From: an uncultured Collinsella sp.
GTDB lineage: Bacteria; Actinomycetota; Coriobacteriia; Coriobacteriales; Coriobacteriaceae
Reading direction: 5' to 3'
DNA length: 64,000 bases
Assembly (NCBI GenBank): GCA_902491345.1
Contig: CABUHI010000001.1
Span: forward strand, 105,918-169,917
A program made the position numbers and the translations under genes. Of this stretch, positions 27,829 through 38,611 are shown piece after piece (the stretch's first letter is position 1; every line of letters begins with the position of its first letter). The notes under the pieces are model-generated. The model searched no databases and had not been told where the DNA came from. It saw nothing but the letters and a program-made list of their open reading frames with translations.

Positions 27829-29199
27829 CTATGCTACGCCGTCGCGGGCCAGCTCCTCAGCCAGCGCTTCGGCTGGCATGGCCATAATCGCGTCGAGCTC
27901 GGCATCCACCTCGGGGATGCGCTTCACCTTGAGTTTGCACACCAGATCGCCGCGACACATCACGTGCATCGGCTCACGCAGAGCGCACAGGTCATCGAGC
28001 GGGTTCTCGCGCGTCACCAAGATATCGGCGGCCTTGCCGCACTCGATCGTGCCAGTCTCGCCGTCCAGCCCCAGCAGCTCGGCGTTGACTTGCGTAGCCG
28101 TATGCAGTGCGAAGGCGTTGCTCACGCCGACATACTTGGCAAAATAGGCCACCTCACGCCACATGTCGTACTGCGTCACGAACGGGCAGCTCGAGTCCGT
28201 ACCCAGGCCCACCTTAACGCCAGCTTCCAGTGCGGCACGGGCGCTCTCGATAATGCCCGAGCACACGATATCGCCGTTCTTCTTTTGCGTATCGGTCGAA
28301 TGGGTCTTTTTCGGGTCGAGCAATACAAACGGCAGCGCCGGGCTGATAGTGCAGGTAACACTGGGCGCACGCCCCTCGAGTTGCGTGCCCGCGGCGCCAC
28401 GGTACAGCTCCAGAATCTCGGGCGTCAACGGAGCGCCGTGCTCAATCGTGTCAACGCCGGCCTCAAGCGCGGCCTTCACGCCCTCGGTACTCTCGACATG
28501 GGCCATAACCGGCAGACTCACCTCGTGCGCAGCCTTGCACGCCGCCGCGGCAACCTCGACCGGCATGCGCAGCACGCCCGGCTCGCCCACCTCGGTAGCG
28601 TCGAACACGCCGCCCGTCACGAACAGCTTAATGACGTCGGCACCACGCGCATACAGGTCGCGCACCTGTTCGGCTGCCTCGGCGGGACTGTTGGCCACCT
28701 GGGCGAACAAGCCCGCACCATGGCCGCCCGGCACCGTGACGCCCGTTCCCGGCGCCACCAGGCGAGGACCTTGATACTTGCCGGCATCGATAGCATCGCG
28801 CACGGCCAGATCGGCAAACAGCGGATCGCCCGCGCCGCGCACCGTGGTCACGCCACTTGCCAGTTGTTGTTGGGCGCTGCCCTTAAGAATATGGCGCACG
28901 ATGGCGCGCCCCACGGGATTATCGAGCTTCTTCATCAGCGCGCCCGCATCGCCGGCCGAAACCGGCTTGCCCGAGCCGCACAGGTGCACGTGCATATTGA
29001 TGAGACCGGGCATGAGATACGCACCGCCCAGGTCGATAACCTCGGCACCCGCGGGCGCCTGCGCCACAGCACTCGGCCCCATCCACGTGATGACGCCGCG
29101 CTCAACAGTCACGGCCATATCGGGTTGCGGCTCCATATGCTCCGAGCCATCCAGAATGGTCGCATTGATAAACAACGTGGAACGATCGGCAGACGCCAT
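27829..29199 (-). CDS. Metal-dependent amidohydrolase (imidazolonepropionase-like)
   Basis: A 456-residue amidohydrolase-superfamily enzyme. Metal and catalytic residues are seen as NMHVHLCG (HxH, about residue 73), VIKLFVTGG (Lys), AHVES and TIEHGAP (two His), and GTDSSCPF (Asp). AADILVTRENPLDD near the end is typical of prolidase- or imidazolonepropionase-like members. Substrate unknown. Start ATG 29199 has GGGAGG 8-10 nt upstream; the longer open frame upstream is not needed. It is monocistronic, between a terminator and a 57-bp array. Confidence 0.88.
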   Translation of the reverse strand: MASADRSTLFINATILDGSEHMEPQPDMAVTVERGVITWMGPSAVAQAPAGAEVIDLGGAYLMPGLINMHVHLCGSGKPVSAGDAGALMKKLDNPVGRAIVRHILKGSAQQQLASGVTTVRGAGDPLFADLAVRDAIDAGKYQGPRLVAPGTGVTVPGGHGAGLFAQVANSPAEAAEQVRDLYARGADVIKLFVTGGVFDATEVGEPGVLRMPVEVAAAACKAAHEVSLPVMAHVESTEGVKAALEAGVDTIEHGAPLTPEILELYRGAAGTQLEGRAPSVTCTISPALPFVLLDPKKTHSTDTQKKNGDIVCSGIIESARAALEAGVKVGLGTDSSCPFVTQYDMWREVAYFAKYVGVSNAFALHTATQVNAELLGLDGETGTIECGKAADILVTRENPLDDLCALREPMHVMCRGDLVCKLKVKRIPEVDAELDAIMAMPAEALAEELARDGVA

Positions 29200-29348
29200 A
29201 TCGAGCTCCTCCCTCACGATTAACTTGAACATTTGTCCATTATCACCTAGTCCCGCTGGATTGCTGCAGACGCATCGGTTAACGGAGGGAAGAGGGGATG
29301 TGGGAGACGGAATATGCTGCAGTCCCACCCCAGCGACACCAGGGAAAT

Positions 29349-29486
29349 ATCTCGATCTGTAACAGATACAGGGTTGTTGGGCCCCTTGATGTTACAGATC
29401 GAGACATTCGGTCGACGTTTCACCGGTTTGTCTCGATCTGTAACAATTACGAACTCAAACAACTTCTAAACGTTACAGATCAAGAC
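29349..29486. repeat. 57-bp inverted-repeat array 3 (two units)
   Basis: Units at 29349-29405 and 29430-29486, 24 nt apart, arms as in the other arrays, centres of 25 nt. The stretch between the units (CGGTCGAC...TCAC) resembles that of array 1, which suggests that a two-unit module was copied. It ends 8 bp before the stop of the AbiEi-like gene. Confidence 0.9.
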
Positions 29487-29494
29487 AAAACCTC

Positions 29495-30571
29495 TCAGCG
29501 CCCATACCACCGACGTCTCCACTCCTCAGCCAAATCGGGCCGTCGCGGAATACCCGCCAGCCTCATCTTCTCAACCAGCTTCCCCGGATTCTTGAGCTCA
29601 TCAAACGTAAACCGAAGCACCTTGTGCCCGAGCATTGTCAGATGAGATTCCCGCTGACGCTCTGCCACGAATGGGTCGACCGGCTCCCGGGCCTCGCCGC
29701 TCTGCAAGGTGTACTTCCCCTTTCCGTCGAGCTCGCCGATGACACACGTCCCGTCCATGAGCCGCCAAAAATAGTCGACGCGAAACGCCTGGCTCGGATC
29801 GAGCGGGTCGCGAAACTCCACCTGCAGCTCCGGAACTGGAAAGCCGTACGCAATAAAGAACGCTCGGAACCGAGACTCGCCGCCGTTTTCGGACAGCCCG
29901 TCCGCATACGACGCAATCACCTGTGCCCTGCGATACCCTCGCCTGCCCTCGCAATCGGCGCGGAGGCGCTCGCACAAATCCCAACGTGATACGCCTTTCG
30001 CCCGCAGTGCAGAATCGGCAATCGCCAACCCGTAGGAGAACGGCGCACGCAGTAAGCAATCCTCCACCGTGCGCCAAAACGACGTCACCTGCACGCCGTC
30101 GGCTTGTTCAAGTGCACCCGCCGCCTGCGGACGCAACAGCCGACATCCTGCACTCAGCGGCACCGAGCAACCCGTCTTAACAAGATATCGTGGCCCGAGC
30201 AGATCATTCGGCACCTCCAGACCCCACAAAAGCGCCGCGTCATAGCCCCAAAACGCCCAATCGGGATGAAACTCCGCAAGCCCTTTGATAGTCCTCAGCG
30301 CTCGCTCCGCCGGCGTCAATGCATCCCAATCATGCTGAAAACAGAACAGGTACGGCTCGGGCTCCGCGATATCGTCGGTTCCAACATGGCGTCGCAGCCA
30401 CATGAGCTCGGTATTGTCATGCGTTGCGAGCAGCGCACCTTGCTTGGCCGTCTCCGTGAGCCGCGCGAGCATCCTATTCCGCGCCAACGTGTTGCGAGTC
30501 GCATGTTTGTGTTTGAGAACGGTATTAGGCACTTTCATCACCACCACGTCAGACAAATGGACCATCGTCAC
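29495..30571 (-). CDS. AbiEi-like protein with PD-(D/E)XK-type C-terminus
   Basis: A 358-residue protein. The first half resembles AbiEi-type antitoxin/regulator proteins (WGYDAALLWGLEVP; ALRAKGVSRWDLCERL). The C-terminal 110 residues look like a DUF559/Vsr-type nuclease fold: FRVDYFW, then VIGELDGKGKY (Asp, Glu-x-Lys), and HLTMLGHKVLRFTFDEL. It could be an orphan antitoxin, a DNA nuclease or a defence protein. GTG 30571 has GGAGG 5 nt before it; ATG 30565 is possible. No AbiEii toxin is nearby. Both ends border 57-bp arrays. Confidence 0.65.
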   Translation of the reverse strand: MTMVHLSDVVVMKVPNTVLKHKHATRNTLARNRMLARLTETAKQGALLATHDNTELMWLRRHVGTDDIAEPEPYLFCFQHDWDALTPAERALRTIKGLAEFHPDWAFWGYDAALLWGLEVPNDLLGPRYLVKTGCSVPLSAGCRLLRPQAAGALEQADGVQVTSFWRTVEDCLLRAPFSYGLAIADSALRAKGVSRWDLCERLRADCEGRRGYRRAQVIASYADGLSENGGESRFRAFFIAYGFPVPELQVEFRDPLDPSQAFRVDYFWRLMDGTCVIGELDGKGKYTLQSGEAREPVDPFVAERQRESHLTMLGHKVLRFTFDELKNPGKLVEKMRLAGIPRRPDLAEEWRRRWYGR

Positions 30572-30591
30572 CGTTGCCTCCGCTGACAAAT

Positions 30592-30728
30592 GTCTTGATC
30601 TGTAACAGGAAGACAGTCTTTGAGCCTCTAGTTGTTACAGAACAAGATCTTTCGGCAGCCGCCAACCTTCCGTCTCAATCTGTAACAGTTACGGGCCCAA
30701 ACAGCCGCCAAACGTTACAGATTGAGAC
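30592..30728. repeat. 57-bp inverted-repeat array 4 (two units)
   Basis: Units at 30592-30648 and 30672-30728, 23 nt apart, arms GTCTTGATCTGTAACA and GTCTCAATCTGTAACA with their inverses, centres of 25 nt. It lies directly upstream of the AbiEi-like start and so covers its promoter region. Confidence 0.9.
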
Positions 30729-30764
30729 AAAGTCAGGGCAGCAGGGCGACGCCAGTCACATCCC

Positions 30765-31472
30765 CTACTCCCACTCCTGCTCGTAGATGTTGAGCGACTT
30801 CACGTACCGCCCCTGGGCGCCCATGATGTCGCGGACCAGGCGCAAAAAGAAGCTGACGCACGAGGTGTCAAAGCCGTCCTGCAGATCCTCGGGATGCACC
30901 GCACCCGGTCCATCGACCGCCGTGTCACTCAGGCGCGCGATGTCATACAGATAGAGCTGTCCCGCCGTCAGCCAGACATCGTCGATGCAGGCGAGGCGCA
31001 CCGCGATCGCGCCGTCGCTCCAATGCTCCTTTTGCACGATATGCGGGTCGTAGACATCAAAGCGACGGTCGGCACGCGTATCCTTCAGCGCAACCATGCC
31101 GTTCGCAGGATCCTTGTCCAAAATGCCAAAGCGCGAGAAATACTGCGTGTCGCGTACCTGCTCGAGCCGCCTGAGCGAGGCAGGCGAAAGCGATGCCGGC
31201 GGTTCGTCAACATACAGCTCGAGCAGCGTCTTGCCATGGCGATAGGGGCGCTCGAAGAGCAGCCAATCGGTAAATGCCATGTTGTAGGCCATGATTTCGT
31301 TTTGCGAAGGCTCGGTGCAATAGCTGAGCCACGGGTCGACAATGATCTCGAACTGTTCGCGTGCCGGCTCCAAAAACTGGAACTTCCGCAGCATCCAAAA
31401 ATGGGCCATGTCGGCAATATCGTTGCCGACGGCTTCAGCCAGCTGCGCTCGGTCTAAAACGTGGTCAGTCAC
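30765..31472 (-). CDS. Hypothetical protein, 235 residues
   Basis: I do not recognise this protein. It is acidic and rich in aromatic residues, with no signal peptide, membrane helix or metal motif (stretches such as DWLLFERPYRHGKTLLELY and DVWLTAGQLYLYDIARL). GTG 31472 has AGGAGG 5 nt upstream, so it is a real gene. Codon use matches the neighbours. It stands between an array and the 415-bp gap before gltD, and has no obvious operon partner. Confidence 0.75.
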   Translation of the reverse strand: MTDHVLDRAQLAEAVGNDIADMAHFWMLRKFQFLEPAREQFEIIVDPWLSYCTEPSQNEIMAYNMAFTDWLLFERPYRHGKTLLELYVDEPPASLSPASLRRLEQVRDTQYFSRFGILDKDPANGMVALKDTRADRRFDVYDPHIVQKEHWSDGAIAVRLACIDDVWLTAGQLYLYDIARLSDTAVDGPGAVHPEDLQDGFDTSCVSFFLRLVRDIMGAQGRYVKSLNIYEQEWE

Positions 31473-31774
31473 GGCATCCTCCTCAAACTGATGAACCTCA
31501 ATTTGAGCTTACGAGGAGGGTGGGCAGCCACGACCAGCGCGGGCAAAATAGGCCTCCGGCTGCAAACCAGATGCTGACCAAACACTTGACGGGACACTTG
31601 ACCGAATGAGCGCACTGCAAAGAAACCGCAGGTAGATATAGACAGTCAGTTCACTCATTTGAGGCAAACGCCCGCTACCACCACAGAAAGAGCAGAGTAG
31701 CACAGTCGCAAACGTCGACGAATGAACACTTGCACGTCGGCAAATGACAAAGTCGCCTGCGAACTCGCAAGGAG

Positions 31775-31856
31775 TGTCCCCGAATGCCGGCACATAAGGA
31801 ACGTCCCCAGCTGCCGGCACTTGGGGACGTTCCTTTTGGGCCGGCATTCGGGGACA
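31775..31856. repeat. Nested hairpin downstream of gltD
   Basis: Outer arms TGTCCCCGAATGCCGGC (31775-31791) and GCCGGCATTCGGGGACA (31840-31856) match perfectly over 17 bp; inner arms AAGGAACGTCCCCA (31796-31809) and TGGGGACGTTCCTT (31822-31835) match over 14 bp. It ends 31 bp past the gltD stop and may end its transcript. In the remaining 31473-31774 I see no gene. Confidence 0.8.
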
Positions 31857-31887
31857 GCCCTTGACGATTCAGCTGTGGACAGCCGCC

Positions 31888-33369
<1,482 letters not shown>

Positions 33370-33374
33370 GGCAC

Positions 33375-36300
33375 TTACGCCTCCTTCTTGGTCGAAGCAA
33401 CAGAGCTGGCGGTGGCGGGCGCAGCGCCAGCGACACCACCCGCCACATCAAAGCGAGCGACATCCGCGGCACTCGCGCGGCCGGTCACAATGTCAAACGC
33501 CAGCTCCTCGGCCTGCGCATGCGTCTTGCCCACGGCCTCGGCGGCGGCGACAATCGCCAGCACGCGCTCGTACTCGGTTGGAATGACCTTCACAAAGTGC
33601 TTGCTCATCGTCTCAAAGCTGTAGAGCAGCTTAATACCGCGCGGGCTCTGCGTCGCGTCCACGTGCTCCTGGATGAGCGCACGAATCTGCGCAAGCTCAC
33701 CGGCCGTCGGGGCTTTAAGCTCAACGCTCTCGTGGTTCACACGGGCATCGAGCGTGCCGTACTGGTCAAAGACGTAAGCCACGCCGCCCGTCATGCCGGC
33801 GGCGAAGTTCTGCCCGACCTCGCCCAGGATGAGCGCCAGACCTCCCGTCATGTACTCGCAGCCATGGTTGCCGCAGCCCTCGACCACCACCGTGGCACCG
33901 GAGTTGCGTACGCCAAAGCGCTGGCCGGCCAGGCCGTTAATGAAGCCGCGGCCACTCGTAGCGCCAAAGAACGCAACGTTGCCCACGATGATGTTCTCGT
34001 CGAACTTGTAGGTCGCATGCGGGTTGGGGCGCACCGACACCTCGCCGCCCGAAAGGCCCTTGCCAAAGTAGTCGTTGGCGTCGCCGCACACGTTGAGCGT
34101 AATGCCGCGCGGCAGAAAGGCGCCAAAGCTCTGACCGGCCGAACCATCGCAATCGATGGTGATGGAGCCGGCGGGCAGACCCTCGGGATGCGCCTTGGTC
34201 ACCGCGTTGCCCAAGATGGTGCCCACGCAACGGTTGACGTTGGCGATATCGGCGCGGAAGCGAATCGGACGCAGGTGCGCACGGGCATCGGCCGTATAGG
34301 GCACAAACAACGTGGAGTCGAGCGTCTTGTCGAGCTCACTGTCCGCAGCCATCTGCGGCAGGAAGTGACGACCGTCGGCACCCGGGATGTGGGCACCGAA
34401 CTCGCAGGTCGCGCTCGCCAGCACGGGCGACAGATCGAGCAGGTTGGCCTTGCGGTTGCCCGGGACCTCAATCTGGCGCAAGCACTCGGGATGGCCGACC
34501 ATCTCGTCGACGGTGCGGAAGCCCAGGCTCGCCATGACCTCGCGCAGCTGCTCGGCAACAAAGAGCATAAAGTGTTCGACGTGCTCGGGCTTGCCGCGGA
34601 AGCCGCGACGCAGGCGGCAGTTTTGCGTGGCGATGCCGGCCGGGCAGGTATCCTGCTGGCAGTCGCGCTGCATAAGGCAGCCCATGGAGATGAGCGGCAT
34701 GGTCGCAAAGCCAAACTCCTCGGCACCCAGCAGGCAGGCGACGGCGACGTCGGTGCCGTCCATGAGCTTGCCGTCGGCCTCGAGTACCACGCGCGAGCGC
34801 AGGCCGTTTTGCAGCAACGTCTGTTGAGCCTCGGCAAGGCCAAGCTCCAGCGGCAGACCGGCGTGCCAGATCGAATCGCGCGCCGCAGCACCGGAGCCGC
34901 CGTTGTGGCCGCTGATCAAGATCTTGTCGGCGGCACCCTTGGCCACACCGGTGGCGATGGTGCCGACGCCGGCCTCGCTGACCAGCTTGACCGACACGCG
35001 TGCGCCGGGGTTGGCGTTCTTAAGATCGAAGATAAGCTCCGCCAGGTCCTCGATGGAGTAGATGTCGTGGTGCGGCGGAGGCGAGATCAGGCCGATACCG
35101 GGTGTGGACTGACGGACCTCGGCAATCCAAGGGTAGACCTTCTTGCCGGGCAGGTGACCGCCCTCGCCGGGCTTGGCGCCCTGGGCCATCTTGATCTGAA
35201 TCTCGAAGGCGCTGCACAGGTAGCGGCTCGTCACGCCAAAGCGCGCGCTTGCCACCTGCTTGATGGCGGAGTTCTTGGAGTCACCGTTAGCCAGCGGGGT
35301 CTCGCGACGCGGGTCCTCGCCGCCCTCGCCCGAGTTGGAACGGCCGTGCAGGCGGTTCATGGCGATGGCCATGCACTCGTGTGCTTCCTTGCTGATGGAG
35401 CCGTACGACATGGCGCCGGTGTTAAAGCGGCGGACGATGTTGAGCGCGGGCTCGACCTCGTCGAGCGAAACCGGCGTGCGACCGCTGGCATTAAAGTCCA
35501 GCAGGTCACGCAGGCGCACAGCACGGCCGGTGCGGTGCAGGCGGGCGCTGTACTCCTTAAAGGTGTCGTAGCTGTCCTCACAGCAGGCGGTCTGCAGCAA
35601 GTAGACAGTCTGCGGATCGATGAGGTGATCCTCGCCGCCGAGCGGGCGCCACTTGGTCAGGCCCAACGTGGGCAGCTGATCGGGAGCCGGGCTCTTAAGG
35701 ATAGCGAGCGCGGCGTCGTAGCGCTCATTCTGCTCGCGCTCGACGTCCTCGACACCCATACCGCCCACACGGCTCACCGTGCCGGCGAAGTACGCGTTGA
35801 CGAACTCCGGAGTGAAGCCCACGGCCTCGAAGATCTGCGCGGAGTGGTAGCTCTGCACCGTGGAGATGCCCATCTTGGACATGATGGAGACGATGCCGGC
35901 GGTCGCAGCCTTGTTGTAGTTGGCGATGCCCTGCTCAGCTGTCACGTCCAGATCGCCGTGCGTCGCCAAGTCGCGAATGCACGCATGAGCGTTGTACGGA
36001 TAGATGCCGCTCGCGGAGTAGCCCACCAGCGCCGCAAAGTCGTGCGGGGACACGGCGTCGCCACACTCCACCACGATGTCGGCAAAGGTACGCACGCCGG
36101 CGCGGATCAGGTGGTTGTGCACGCAGCCCACGGCGAGCAGCGACGGTACGGGCACCTCGCCCGCAGCGGCGCGATCGCTCAACACCACGATGTTCACGCC
36201 GTCGCGAACCGCGGCCTCAACGTCCTCTGCAAGCTGCTTGAGCGCAGCCTGCAGCGCACCCTCGCCGGCATCGCGGCGGTAGACGGCACGGAAACGGCGG

Positions 36301-38072
36301 GTCTTAAAGCCCACGCGGTCGATGGCGCAGATACGCTCGAACTCCTCCTCGCTCAGCAGCGGACGCTCCAGGCGCACCAGCTGGCAGGCCGTACGGGAGT
36401 CCTCGAGCAGGTTACCGTGGTTGCCCAGGTAGAGCGTGGTCGAAGTGACCATATGCTCGCGCAGGGCGTCGATCGGCGGGTTCGTGACCTGGGCGAACAG
36501 CTGATAGAAGTAGTCGAAGAATGAGCGCGTCTTCTTGGACAGGCAGGCCAGCGGCGCATCGATACCCATCGAGGCGAGCGGCGCCTTGCCCTGCTGGGCC
36601 ATGGGACGCACGACTTCGTCAACATCATCCCAGTGATACCCGAGCTTGGCCATGCGCACGGCGGCGGGCACCTCGGTATCCTCGGCGGGCGTGGGCGCGA
36701 CGGGCTCATCGAGCGCGTCAACGGTCAGCGTCTCCTCGGCAATCCAGTCGCGGTAGGGTTTTTCCTTGGCATAGCGGGCGCGCAGCTCATCGTTGTAGAT
36801 CACGCAGCCGCGGGCAAAGTCAACCTCGAGCATCTGGCCCGGTCCCAGACAGCCGCTCGTCAGGATGTTCTCGGGGCTCACCTCGATGGTGCCCACCTCG
36901 CTTGCCAGCATAAAGCGACCGTCGCGCGTCACATAGTAGCGGGCGGGACGCAGGCCGTTACGGTCGAGAGCGGCACCCAGCGTGCGACCGTCGGTAAAGG
37001 CGATGGCCGCCGGGCCATCCCACGGCTCCATGAGCATGGACTGGTAGGCATCGTAGGCGCGGCGTTCCTCACTCAGGCTGTCGTTGTGGTCCCACGGCTC
37101 GGGCAGCAGCATGGACGCGGCACGCGTAAGCGGGCGACCGTTCATGACCAGGAACTCAAGCACATTGTCCAGAATCGCGGAGTCGGAACCCTCGCGGTTG
37201 ATGATGGGCATCACGCGCTCAAGATCGTGCTGCAGCACGGGGCTGTACAGGTTGGGTTCGCGAGCGCGAATCCAGTTGACGTTGCCCTTGAGGGTGTTGA
37301 TCTCGCCGTTGTGGATGATAAAGCGGTTGGGGTGCGCGCGTTCCCAGCTGGGCGTGGTGTTGGTGGAGTAGCGCGAGTGGACGAGCGCCACGGCCGTCTT
37401 GACGGCGGCGTCGTTGAGATCGATGAAGAAGCGGCGCATCTGCGTGGCGACCAGCATACCCTTGTACACGATGGTGCGCGAGCTCATGGAGCACACATAG
37501 AAGATCTTGTCGCGCAGGGCAAACTCGACGTCGGCCTTCTTCTCGATGGTGCGGCGGCACACGTACAGACGACGCTCGAAGGCGTCGCCCGCCGGCGTGT
37601 CGTCCGGACGGCCCAGGAAGGCCTGCAAGATGGTGGGCATGCAGGCGCGGGCCGTCTCGCCCAAATCGTGCGGGTCGACCGGCACCTCGCGCCAAAAAAG
37701 CAGCGGCACGCCGGCCTCGGCGCTGCCCTCCTCAAACACGCGGCGGGCATCCTCTACGCCCTTGTCGTCCTGCGGGAAGAACAGCATGGCCACGCCATAG
37801 TCGCCCTCTGCCGGCAGAATCTGGCCGCACTTTTGAGCCTCTTTGCGAAAAAAATGATGCGGAACCTGGAACAGGATGCCGGCGCCGTCGCCGGTGTTCT
37901 TCTCGAGTCCCGTACCGCCGCGGTGCTCCAAGTTGACCAGAATGGACAGTGCATCGTCCAGAATCTGGTGATGGCGCTCACCGTTGATATCGGCGAGCGC
38001 GCCGATGCCACACGCATCGTGGTCGAATTCGGGGCGATAAAGGCCCTGCTGCTGAGCGGAATCTGCCTGCAT
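33375..38072 (-). CDS. gltB: Glutamate synthase large subunit
   Basis: A 1565-residue cytosolic enzyme that makes two glutamates from glutamine and 2-oxoglutarate. Cys21 (HDACGIGA) should become the N-terminal nucleophile after loss of a 20-residue propeptide. The class II amidotransferase domain is followed by the central domain, the FMN/synthase domain (HNGGSGAAARDS), the 3Fe-4S motif CQQDTCPAG (about 1130) and the C-terminal GltB beta-helix with repeated G-x-x-x-G turns. The length is typical. GGGGAGG lies 6 nt before ATG 38072. It is first in the gltBD operon. Confidence 0.97.
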   Translation of the reverse strand: MQADSAQQQGLYRPEFDHDACGIGALADINGERHHQILDDALSILVNLEHRGGTGLEKNTGDGAGILFQVPHHFFRKEAQKCGQILPAEGDYGVAMLFFPQDDKGVEDARRVFEEGSAEAGVPLLFWREVPVDPHDLGETARACMPTILQAFLGRPDDTPAGDAFERRLYVCRRTIEKKADVEFALRDKIFYVCSMSSRTIVYKGMLVATQMRRFFIDLNDAAVKTAVALVHSRYSTNTTPSWERAHPNRFIIHNGEINTLKGNVNWIRAREPNLYSPVLQHDLERVMPIINREGSDSAILDNVLEFLVMNGRPLTRAASMLLPEPWDHNDSLSEERRAYDAYQSMLMEPWDGPAAIAFTDGRTLGAALDRNGLRPARYYVTRDGRFMLASEVGTIEVSPENILTSGCLGPGQMLEVDFARGCVIYNDELRARYAKEKPYRDWIAEETLTVDALDEPVAPTPAEDTEVPAAVRMAKLGYHWDDVDEVVRPMAQQGKAPLASMGIDAPLACLSKKTRSFFDYFYQLFAQVTNPPIDALREHMVTSTTLYLGNHGNLLEDSRTACQLVRLERPLLSEEEFERICAIDRVGFKTRRFRAVYRRDAGEGALQAALKQLAEDVEAAVRDGVNIVVLSDRAAAGEVPVPSLLAVGCVHNHLIRAGVRTFADIVVECGDAVSPHDFAALVGYSASGIYPYNAHACIRDLATHGDLDVTAEQGIANYNKAATAGIVSIMSKMGISTVQSYHSAQIFEAVGFTPEFVNAYFAGTVSRVGGMGVEDVEREQNERYDAALAILKSPAPDQLPTLGLTKWRPLGGEDHLIDPQTVYLLQTACCEDSYDTFKEYSARLHRTGRAVRLRDLLDFNASGRTPVSLDEVEPALNIVRRFNTGAMSYGSISKEAHECMAIAMNRLHGRSNSGEGGEDPRRETPLANGDSKNSAIKQVASARFGVTSRYLCSAFEIQIKMAQGAKPGEGGHLPGKKVYPWIAEVRQSTPGIGLISPPPHHDIYSIEDLAELIFDLKNANPGARVSVKLVSEAGVGTIATGVAKGAADKILISGHNGGSGAAARDSIWHAGLPLELGLAEAQQTLLQNGLRSRVVLEADGKLMDGTDVAVACLLGAEEFGFATMPLISMGCLMQRDCQQDTCPAGIATQNCRLRRGFRGKPEHVEHFMLFVAEQLREVMASLGFRTVDEMVGHPECLRQIEVPGNRKANLLDLSPVLASATCEFGAHIPGADGRHFLPQMAADSELDKTLDSTLFVPYTADARAHLRPIRFRADIANVNRCVGTILGNAVTKAHPEGLPAGSITIDCDGSAGQSFGAFLPRGITLNVCGDANDYFGKGLSGGEVSVRPNPHATYKFDENIIVGNVAFFGATSGRGFINGLAGQRFGVRNSGATVVVEGCGNHGCEYMTGGLALILGEVGQNFAAGMTGGVAYVFDQYGTLDARVNHESVELKAPTAGELAQIRALIQEHVDATQSPRGIKLLYSFETMSKHFVKVIPTEYERVLAIVAAAEAVGKTHAQAEELAFDIVTGRASAADVARFDVAGGVAGAAPATASSVASTKKEA

Positions 38073-38256
38073 CGCGATCCTCCCCTAGATATTTAGTCAG
38101 TCAGTTGAATAGGCATACTAGGAGCATCGCCGGCCCGTTGTGTTTCCCACCCGTTTCGAAACAATCGCGTAACGCACGCCCTACGAGTGGGCGCTGCCGA
38201 CCTCAAGGACGACAACAAGGGCCCCAAGTTCGGTCTTCAAGCTCACCGCTTCAAAC

Positions 38257-38473
38257 ATCTCAATCTGTAACAGGAAGACCCAATTTTGGCGCCTAGATGT
38301 TACAGATTGAGACGTTTTTGAGAAACGGCTCCGAATGTCTCGATCTGTAACACGAAGGGCCGGTTTTTGCAGCTAACTGTTACAGATCGAGATTTTCCAT
38401 AGGACCATTTCTTCCTGTCTCGATCTGTAACACCTAGGTCCAATTTCCATCCCTAGTTGTTACAGATCAAGAC
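38257..38473. repeat. 57-bp inverted-repeat array 5 (three units)
   Basis: Units at 38257-38313, 38337-38393 and 38417-38473, 23 nt apart, so six 16-bp repeats of alternating orientation with spacers 25, 23, 25, 23 and 25. This is the longest and most regular array. It lies between the divergent gltB and gpmA genes; the rest of that 539-bp gap shows no gene. Confidence 0.92.
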
Positions 38474-38611
38474 ATTTCGGCAATCCCCTTTCACCGTCCC
38501 ATTCAAATACAACAATTTTGTTAGTCACGGTTAACTTTCTGGGCTAAAACGGGTATCCTTTGCGGCGTCAAGCAAACGGCACGCGCGCCGTGCCAGATCA
38601 AGGAGGCCCCC

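Noticed and set aside
38073..38256. Glutamine or ammonium-responsive riboswitch before gltB
   Set aside because: No conserved riboswitch core or attenuator stem could be recognised in this leader.
38257..38473. CRISPR array
   Set aside because: Repeats are regularly spaced, but they are only 16 bp, alternate in orientation, occur in groups of four or six, have related spacers, and no cas gene is present.
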